Source: Halomonas sp. (GTDB lineage Bacteria; Pseudomonadota; Gammaproteobacteria; Pseudomonadales; Halomonadaceae). From it: 6,655 bases of DNA. The first letter of the stretch is position 1. Every line of letters begins with the position of its first letter. The translations under genes and the position numbers were made by a program. The stretch covers positions 1 to 6,655 of the forward strand of contig PWIZ01000191.1 of assembly GCA_003560175.1 (NCBI GenBank), in the 5' to 3' direction. The notes below the pieces were generated by a model, which was not told the DNA's origin, did not search any database, and saw only the letters and a list, made by a program, of their open reading frames with translations. Positions 1 through 6,655 of the stretch are shown here, piece by piece.

Positions 1-2006
1 GCCAGGTAACGCTTCATCAGGGGCGGACGCGTCACCATCAGCGGCGCCCCCACCTCCGCGCCCTGCCCTTCCGAACGCCCTTCCGAACGCCCTTCCGAAC
101 GCTCGTCAGGAGTCTCGTCCAGGCGTTCGGCCACCCGCAGGCACTCCTCCCAGGCGCTCTCGGCCAGGAAGCGGCTCGGCTGGTGATCCCCGGCGTCGTG
201 AAGCAGCAGCAGGCGCTCCCGGGCCCGCGTGATGGCCACGTAGAAGAGCCGACGCTCCTCTTCGAGGCGCTGGGCCGTCAGCGGGTTGTCGCGACTGTAA
301 TGGGGGAAATCCTGCTCGTTGGCCCCGGCCAGGGCCACCAGCGGCCACTCCAGTCCCTTGGCGCCGTGCACCGTGGTGATCAGGACGCCGTCCGCATCAC
401 TCTGAACCGGCCGCTGCAGCAGCTCGATGAACGCCTCCGGGTCGTTGCCCAGCTCGGCGGCCTGCTCCAGCAGCACGTCGAGCAGCCGCACGTCTTCCTC
501 ACCCTTGTCGCGGCGAGCCGCGGCGCGCTTGAGCACCTTCTCGGCCTCTACCGCCTCCACTACGTGCGCGAGGAGCCGCGCCGGCGGCCAGGCCGAACGT
601 TTCGGCAGTTCACAGAGCAGCGCCCAGCGCTTCTTGAGCGTGCGCTGCTGGTGGGGCTTGAGACCGGCAAGCAATGGGTCGTGGCGCTCCGGCCAGCGCT
701 GGGTCTCGGCCAGCATCGTGGCGAGGCGCACCAGCCGCTCCCGAGCCACGAAAGGCGTCGGCTGGCTCAGCAGCAGCGTCAGGTGTGCCGGGTCGGCCAG
801 CAGAGTCGGCTCCCGGGCCAGGCGCAGGTAGCCGGCCAGGGCCTGCACCAGCGGCAGGCGAAACACGAAACGATCCTGCCGGGAGAGACGAAAGGGGATT
901 CCCTCGCGCATCAGTGCCAGCTGCAGCGGCACCGACAGCGACCAGCTTCGCACCAGCACACAGGCCTCGCTCAGATCACGCCCGCCCGCCTGCCAGGCCA
1001 CCAGCGCCTCGAGCAGGGCCCGGCTGCCCTGAGCCTGGGCCAGGTGGGTCCGGGGGTTGCCGGGGGCGGCCAGGCAGAGCTGGTCGGGGCGGCGCCGGTT
1101 GGCCTCGATGGCATGGTTGGCGGCCAGTGCAAGGGCGTGGCCGTGGCGAAAGGTGGTAGAGAGCGGGTAGTCGATAGCGGCGCCGAAGGTCGCGGTGAAG
1201 CGCTCCAGCATGGTGTCCGGATGCGCGCCGCGCCACTCGTAGATGCACTGGTTAGCATCGCCCACCGCCATCACCTCGGCCCTGTCGCCGACCAGCACCG
1301 CCAGCAGGCGCTGCTGGGCGACGTTGATGTCCTGATACTCATCGATGATGACATGGTCGAGGAAGCCCTGGACCCGATTGCGCAGGGCGCCGTCGGCCTC
1401 CAGGGCGCGCAACGGGCGGTAGAGCAGGTCCGCGTAGCCCATCAGGCCGTGATCGCCGAGGAGCTCCTCGGCGTGGTCAAAGGCCGCCACGAAATGCTGG
1501 GTGGCTTCGCCGAAGTCGAGCCCGGCGTAGAGCTCCGCCGGTGGGACCATCTCGGCCTTCACCAGGGCGCAGAAGTGGGCCAGGGCCTCGAGGCGCTCGG
1601 CGTCCAGGGCCGCTTCTCCCGCCTCGGGGGCGTCCCCCAGGGCACGCTGGGTGGCCTGGCGCAGCAGCCGCTCGGCCTGCCAATCGGCGGTGAGCAGCTG
1701 GCGAGGGGCCAGCGCTCCCCAGCGGGTCAGGCTGGCGGTGAGGCGATGTCCCAGGGAGTGAAAGGTGCGCACGTCGGGTAGCGGCTGCCCGACGGGGGCC
1801 ATGGCGGCGAGTCGCGCCTGGAAGTCTTCCCGGGCCGAGCGGTTGAACATCAGCACCAGGATACGCGACGGGGAGACGCCCCGGGCCAGCAGATGCAGCA
1901 CCCGAGCCACCATGGTGGTGGTCTTGCCGGAGCCAGCCACGGCGGCGACCCGGGCGTGGCCGGCGGCGTGCTCGACGACGGCGCGCTGTTCGACGGTGAG
2001 CCTCAC
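1..2006 (-). CDS. UvrD/Rep-like superfamily 1A ATP-dependent DNA helicase (C-terminus cut by window edge)
   Basis: 668 codons are open from a GTG start and run off the left edge, so the C-terminus is missing. The SF1A helicase motifs occur in order. The Q-motif-like LTVEQ is at residues 3-7 and Walker A AGSGKTTT at 24-31. Motif Ib-like TFHSLGHR follows. Walker B DEYQD is at 222-226 and motif III VGDANQCIYEWRGA at 248-261. A motif IV-like FRHGH is at 286-290 and motif V VHGAKGLEW at 546-554. Motif VI, EEERRLFYVAITRAR, has its TRA at 593-595. By family, such enzymes translocate 3'-5' on single-stranded DNA and unwind duplexes using ATP in replication or repair. Motif order and spacing resemble UvrD/Rep, but motif IV and the 2A-domain loop (373-382, no GG where UvrD has YGG) are divergent, so I do not call it uvrD, rep or pcrA. 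The GTG overlaps the stop of the DUF1285 gene as GTGA, and no other start precedes Walker A. A repeat-encoded linker sits near residues 636-647. The helicase call is firm; the cellular role is unknown. Confidence 0.93.
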   Translation of the reverse strand, partial: MRLTVEQRAVVEHAAGHARVAAVAGSGKTTTMVARVLHLLARGVSPSRILVLMFNRSAREDFQARLAAMAPVGQPLPDVRTFHSLGHRLTASLTRWGALAPRQLLTADWQAERLLRQATQRALGDAPEAGEAALDAERLEALAHFCALVKAEMVPPAELYAGLDFGEATQHFVAAFDHAEELLGDHGLMGYADLLYRPLRALEADGALRNRVQGFLDHVIIDEYQDINVAQQRLLAVLVGDRAEVMAVGDANQCIYEWRGAHPDTMLERFTATFGAAIDYPLSTTFRHGHALALAANHAIEANRRRPDQLCLAAPGNPRTHLAQAQGSRALLEALVAWQAGGRDLSEACVLVRSWSLSVPLQLALMREGIPFRLSRQDRFVFRLPLVQALAGYLRLAREPTLLADPAHLTLLLSQPTPFVARERLVRLATMLAETQRWPERHDPLLAGLKPHQQRTLKKRWALLCELPKRSAWPPARLLAHVVEAVEAEKVLKRAAARRDKGEEDVRLLDVLLEQAAELGNDPEAFIELLQRPVQSDADGVLITTVHGAKGLEWPLVALAGANEQDFPHYSRDNPLTAQRLEEERRLFYVAITRARERLLLLHDAGDHQPSRFLAESAWEECLRVAERLDETPDERSEGRSEGRSEGQGAEVGAPLMVTRPPLMKRYL
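66..101. repeat. Three perfect tandem copies of a 12-base unit inside the helicase gene
   Basis: The unit CCCTTCCGAACG (plus strand) occurs three times head to tail at 66-77, 78-89 and 90-101 with no mismatch. Twelve is a multiple of three, so copy-number change would keep the frame. On the coding strand it gives three successive RSEG units at residues 636-647 of the helicase. They lie after motif VI in a charged, probably unstructured tail, where UvrD-type enzymes have a variable linker before their C-terminal domain. Confidence 0.95.
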
Positions 2007-2560
2007 GTCGTCTCGCCGTGGTCCAGACGCCCGAGGGGCTGCCAGACGCCATCGCTGACCAGGCCCAGCTCCTCGCCGCCGCCTGGCAGGGCACGGTGCT
2101 CGGCGGCTTCCACCAGACGGTAGTAGACGTTGCGCCCCAGTCGCGCGGCCAGCCCGAAGCGCACTGGCACCTCGGGCACCGTCTCTCCCGCCGGCGTCTC
2201 GCTGAGCGAGAGGCGGTGCCCCTCGCCCAGAGCCAGGCGGTCGCCCACATTGGTGGTCAGCCACCAGCTACCCTCGGCGTCGGGTTCGGCATCCACCACC
2301 AGGAAGGGGTGATCTTCCACCCGTATGAACTGCTTCTCGGCCGGCGTGACCAGGGCGTAACGACCATCCGCCTCGCGGCGCAGGATCGTCGAGAGCAGCC
2401 GCACCAGCCGCGGTCGGGCGATCGGGGCCCCCTCATGGAGCCAGCGGCCGTCGGCAGCGATCACCAGGTCCATCTCGCCGGCATGCTCGGGATGCCAGCA
2501 ATCCACGGGCGGAATCTCGCCCTCGGGATGGATATGGGCCAGCAGCGGATCGAGGTTCAT
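2003..2560 (-). CDS. DUF1285 family protein of unknown function
   Basis: A 185-residue soluble protein with no signal peptide or membrane segment. It matches my memory of the DUF1285 family. It opens with a short helix and IPPVDCWHPE (16-25), then MDLVIAADGRWLHEG (30-44) and PIARPRLVRLLSTILRRE (46-63). YALVTPAEKQFIRVEDHPFLV (68-88) follows, then a beta-rich C-terminal half with repeated Gly/Trp turns. No catalytic motif is apparent and the biochemical role is unknown. The open frame extends ten codons further to an ATG at 2590, but that ATG has no ribosome binding site. The ATG at 2560 has AGGGAG five bases upstream, and its protein starts where I expect the family N-terminus, so I chose it. 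The stop TGA shares bases with the GTG of the downstream helicase gene (GTGA), implying translational coupling. It lies 51 bases after the TatD-family gene. The family call is from recognition, without a profile search. Confidence 0.87.
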   Translation of the reverse strand: MNLDPLLAHIHPEGEIPPVDCWHPEHAGEMDLVIAADGRWLHEGAPIARPRLVRLLSTILRREADGRYALVTPAEKQFIRVEDHPFLVVDAEPDAEGSWWLTTNVGDRLALGEGHRLSLSETPAGETVPEVPVRFGLAARLGRNVYYRLVEAAEHRALPGGGEELGLVSDGVWQPLGRLDHGETT

Positions 2561-2611
2561 GTCGGCTCCCTGGTCATGGGATAGAGTCATGCGATGAAGA
2601 CAGACGATGGA
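2561..2611 (-). other. 51-base gap between the TatD-family and DUF1285 genes
   Basis: This is the longest non-coding stretch in the window if the DUF1285 gene starts at 2560. I see no hairpin with a T-run and no convincing -35/-10 pair. It holds only the ribosome binding site next to the start. Readthrough from the upstream gene is the simplest assumption. Confidence 0.55.
2566..2571 (-). promoter_or_regulatory. Ribosome binding site deciding the DUF1285 start
   Basis: AGGGAG on the minus strand ends five bases before the ATG at 2560. The alternative ATG at 2590 is preceded by a pyrimidine-rich stretch without any purine-rich Shine-Dalgarno match. Confidence 0.75.
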
Positions 2612-3460
2612 TCAGCCCAGCAGGCCCGCACCCCGAAGCGTCTCACGCAGCTCGGCGGGAGCATCCGGGGCGGCGGCGTGGAACAGGCGGTAGAAGTTGG
2701 CGGTGGTCTGCATGGCAACCTCTTCCAGGCTGATACCGCGCTCGGCGGCAATGCACTCGGCCACCTCCACCACCCAGGCCGGTTCATTGGGCTTGCCGCG
2801 GTGGGGAGCCGGGGCGAGATAGGGACTATCGGTCTCGATCAGCAGCCGGTCCAGCGGCACCCGGCGGGCCACCTCGCGCAGCGCCTCGGCGTTGCGGAAG
2901 GTGACGATGCCCGAGAGCGAGATGTAGAAGCCGTGGCGCACCGCCTCCCGAGCCATGTCCAGATCCTCGGTGAAGCAGTGCAGCACGCCGCCGATGGCCG
3001 GGTCGGTGTGTTCGCGGATCAGCGCCAGGGTCTCCTCGCGAGCCTCCCGGGTGTGAATGATCACCGGCAGCGCAAGCTCGGTGGCGGCAATCAGCTGGCG
3101 CCGGAACCGCTCGCGCTGCACCTCGCGGGAGGGCACCCTGTCCGGGGACTTCTCGAGATAATGATAGTCCAGGCCGCACTCGCCGATGGCCACGGCGCCG
3201 AAGCGCTCGGCGGCCTCCTTGATCGCCTCGATCTCGGGTTCATGCTCGACGCTGTGGAGCGGGTGAACCCCGGCAGAAATCACCACGTCGTCGTGCTCGC
3301 GAGCGATGGCAGCGATGCCCGGCAGCTCCTCCAGGGTCACGCCGATGGCCAGGAACTGCTTGACCCCGCGGGCTCGAGCGGCGTCCAGCGTGGCGGCAAG
3401 ATCGCCATCGTGGGTGGTGGGATCGAGGCGGTCGAGATGGCAGTGGGAATCTACGAACAT
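2612..3460 (-). CDS. TatD/YcfH-family metal-dependent hydrolase (putative deoxyribonuclease)
   Basis: A 282-residue TIM-barrel amidohydrolase-type protein, normal length for the family. All expected metal-site motifs are visible. N-terminal DSHCHLD supplies H6 and H8, GECGLDYH supplies E94, and VIIHTREA supplies H136. LHCFTE supplies H161, and the late ETDSPYLAP (209-217) supplies D211. AGVHPLHS (63-70) is also typical. Members hydrolyse phosphodiester bonds in DNA with two metal ions; E. coli TatD is a 3'-5' exonuclease, while YcfH, its paralogue beside holB in E. coli, is less well studied. The position after holB and pilZ makes this the YcfH-like member rather than the one in the tat operon. 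The ATG at 3460 is preceded by AAGGA five bases upstream, 12 bases after the pilZ stop. The family call is secure. The real substrate is not shown by the sequence. Confidence 0.95.
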   Translation of the reverse strand: MFVDSHCHLDRLDPTTHDGDLAATLDAARARGVKQFLAIGVTLEELPGIAAIAREHDDVVISAGVHPLHSVEHEPEIEAIKEAAERFGAVAIGECGLDYHYLEKSPDRVPSREVQRERFRRQLIAATELALPVIIHTREAREETLALIREHTDPAIGGVLHCFTEDLDMAREAVRHGFYISLSGIVTFRNAEALREVARRVPLDRLLIETDSPYLAPAPHRGKPNEPAWVVEVAECIAAERGISLEEVAMQTTANFYRLFHAAAPDAPAELRETLRGAGLLG

Positions 3461-3465
3461 GGAGG

Positions 3466-3470
3466 TCCTT
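3466..3470 (-). promoter_or_regulatory. Ribosome binding site of the TatD-family gene
   Basis: AAGGA on the minus strand stands five bases before the ATG at 3460, inside the 12-base gap after the pilZ stop. It supports independent initiation within a shared transcript. Confidence 0.65.
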
Positions 3471-3472
3471 GG

Positions 3473-3808
3473 TTACAGCGTATAGGTCGGCGCGCCCTTG
3501 TCCAGGTGGCCAGCGAGCAGGTTCTCGATGCGATCGCGCACCGCCTGGTCGCCGGCGCTGAAGTGGATGCCGACGCCGGGCATGCGCCTGCCGCTCACCC
3601 CTTCGGGAGAGACCCACACCACCTGGCCGGTGACCGGCGCCCGGTCGCTCTCGCCGGGCAGGGTCAGCAGCAGATAGATCTCCTGGCCCAGCTCATAGCG
3701 CTCCCGGGTGGGCACGAAGATGCCCCCCCGCTCGAGCATCGGCATGTAGGCCGAGAGCAGCGTCTGGACGTCCTGGATGTTCAGGGACAGTGCCTTCTGT
3801 GCAGCCAT
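3473..3808 (-). CDS. pilZ: PilZ domain protein, type IV pilus assembly PilZ type
   Basis: A 111-residue cytoplasmic protein, essentially one PilZ-type domain. It contains LLSAYMPMLERGGIFVPT (17-34), YELGQEIYLLLTL (38-50), a strand VTGQVVWVSPEG (59-70), PGVGIHF (77-83), a C-terminal helix (about 86-102) and the tail PTYTL. This closely resembles the Pseudomonas PilZ that is needed for type IV pilus formation and, by studies of relatives, contacts the PilB motor. The canonical c-di-GMP motifs (RxxxR and D/NxSxxG) are absent, as in that subfamily, so direct c-di-GMP binding is unlikely. The frame also permits a GTG at 3826 overlapping the holB stop as GTGA. However, GAGGAG lies six bases before the ATG at 3808 and the longer form adds only six residues, so I use the ATG. 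Its place between holB and a tatD-like gene is the same as in Pseudomonas. Whether this organism makes pili cannot be seen here. Confidence 0.93.
   Translation of the reverse strand: MAAQKALSLNIQDVQTLLSAYMPMLERGGIFVPTRERYELGQEIYLLLTLPGESDRAPVTGQVVWVSPEGVSGRRMPGVGIHFSAGDQAVRDRIENLLAGHLDKGAPTYTL
3723..3729. repeat. Seven-base C/G homopolymer within pilZ
   Basis: Seven C on the plus strand (seven G on the coding strand) span codons for R27, G28 and G29 in the conserved GGIF segment of PilZ. A one-base slip would frameshift the protein about a quarter of the way in. Confidence 0.9.
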
Positions 3809-3814
3809 CAGCCT

Positions 3815-3820
3815 CTCCTC
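3815..3820 (-). promoter_or_regulatory. Ribosome binding site deciding the pilZ start
   Basis: GAGGAG on the minus strand is followed by six bases and the ATG at 3808. It lies just past the holB stop (3825-3823), so a ribosome ending holB is close enough to reinitiate on pilZ. Confidence 0.8.
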
Positions 3821-3822
3821 AT

Positions 3823-6529
<2,707 letters not shown>

Positions 6530-6535
6530 CGGCAT

Positions 6536-6539
6536 CCTC
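6536..6539 (-). promoter_or_regulatory. Ribosome binding site deciding the mltG start
   Basis: GAGG on the minus strand is six bases from the ATG at 6529 but has no spacer from the ATG at 6535. The upstream 36-base gap after pabC shows no terminator hairpin and no clear promoter. Confidence 0.6.
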
Positions 6540-6565
6540 GTCGTGACTACTTGGTTCGGGTCGGC

Positions 6566-6655
6566 TTAGGGAGCGGGATAACCCAGCAGGCGATGGGCTT
6601 CGGCCTGGAAGGTCCGATGCAGGGGAGAGAGCGACCAGCGCCGTCGCTCGGTGCC
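6566..6655 (-). CDS. pabC: C-terminal end of probable aminodeoxychorismate lyase (partial)
   Basis: Only the last 29 codons and a TAA stop are in the window; the gene continues beyond the right edge. The visible tail contains RRRWSLSPLHRTFQAEAHRLLGY. It resembles the C-terminal end of PabC-type PLP enzymes, where a tryptophan and a short SP/GP-x-x-R turn precede the last helix. The stronger argument is context: in Pseudomonas and other gammaproteobacteria pabC sits directly upstream of mltG on the same strand. PabC releases pyruvate from aminodeoxychorismate to give 4-aminobenzoate for folate. With so little sequence, the call depends largely on synteny. Confidence 0.62.
   Translation of the reverse strand, partial: GTERRRWSLSPLHRTFQAEAHRLLGYPAP

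Noticed and set aside
183..1781. Plus-strand open frame of 532 codons opposite the helicase gene
   Set aside because: It is antisense to a gene with all SF1A motifs. Its translation is low-complexity G/Q/R/H-rich with no recognisable domain, as expected from the complementary strand of GC-rich coding DNA.
1477..2250. Minus-strand 257-codon frame spanning the DUF1285-helicase junction
   Set aside because: It is an arginine-rich alternate frame inside two real genes and has no domain features.
6530..6565. Possible terminator or promoter between pabC and mltG
   Set aside because: No inverted repeat with a T-run and no recognisable -35/-10 pair are visible in this short gap.

Overview
The window looks like ordinary chromosome from a GC-rich gammaproteobacterium. 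The gene order matches the pabC-mltG-tmk-holB-pilZ-tatD cluster known from Pseudomonas and relatives. The protein style and high GC suggest Halomonas or a close relative, but that is an inference from general knowledge and was not tested by search. All supported genes lie on the minus strand, so transcription runs from high to low coordinates. I see no mobile element, CRISPR array, rRNA or tRNA.

In transcription order the layout is: the last 29 codons of a probable pabC (6566-6655, entering from the right edge); mltG (5525-6529), septation lytic transglycosylase; tmk (4821-5513), thymidylate kinase; holB (3823-4833), DNA polymerase III delta-prime subunit; pilZ (3473-3808), type IV pilus PilZ-type protein; a tatD/ycfH-family metal-dependent hydrolase (2612-3460); a DUF1285 protein (2003-2560); and a UvrD/Rep-like superfamily 1A helicase (2006 to beyond base 1). 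Gaps are tiny or negative: about 36, 11, -13, 14, 12, 51 and -4 bases. No terminator hairpin is visible between any pair, so the block is probably one operon or overlapping transcripts.

Functionally the cluster mixes folate synthesis (pabC), cell-wall glycan-strand cleavage (mltG), dTTP supply (tmk), replisome clamp loading (holB), pilus assembly (pilZ), a TatD nuclease-like hydrolase, and a DNA helicase preceded by an uncharacterised DUF1285 protein. Several genes concern DNA replication or repair. The grouping is conserved and does not by itself prove that the products form a pathway.

Several starts were chosen on Shine-Dalgarno evidence rather than longest frame: mltG, pilZ and DUF1285 each have a much better ribosome binding site at an internal ATG. 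The tmk and holB starts were picked out of much longer open frames that run into upstream genes. The points most worth a second look are the DUF1285-helicase pair joined by a GTGA stop/start overlap, the divergent motifs of that helicase, and a perfect 12-base triplicate repeat in its C-terminal tail. I do not see convincing evidence of a new multi-gene system here.
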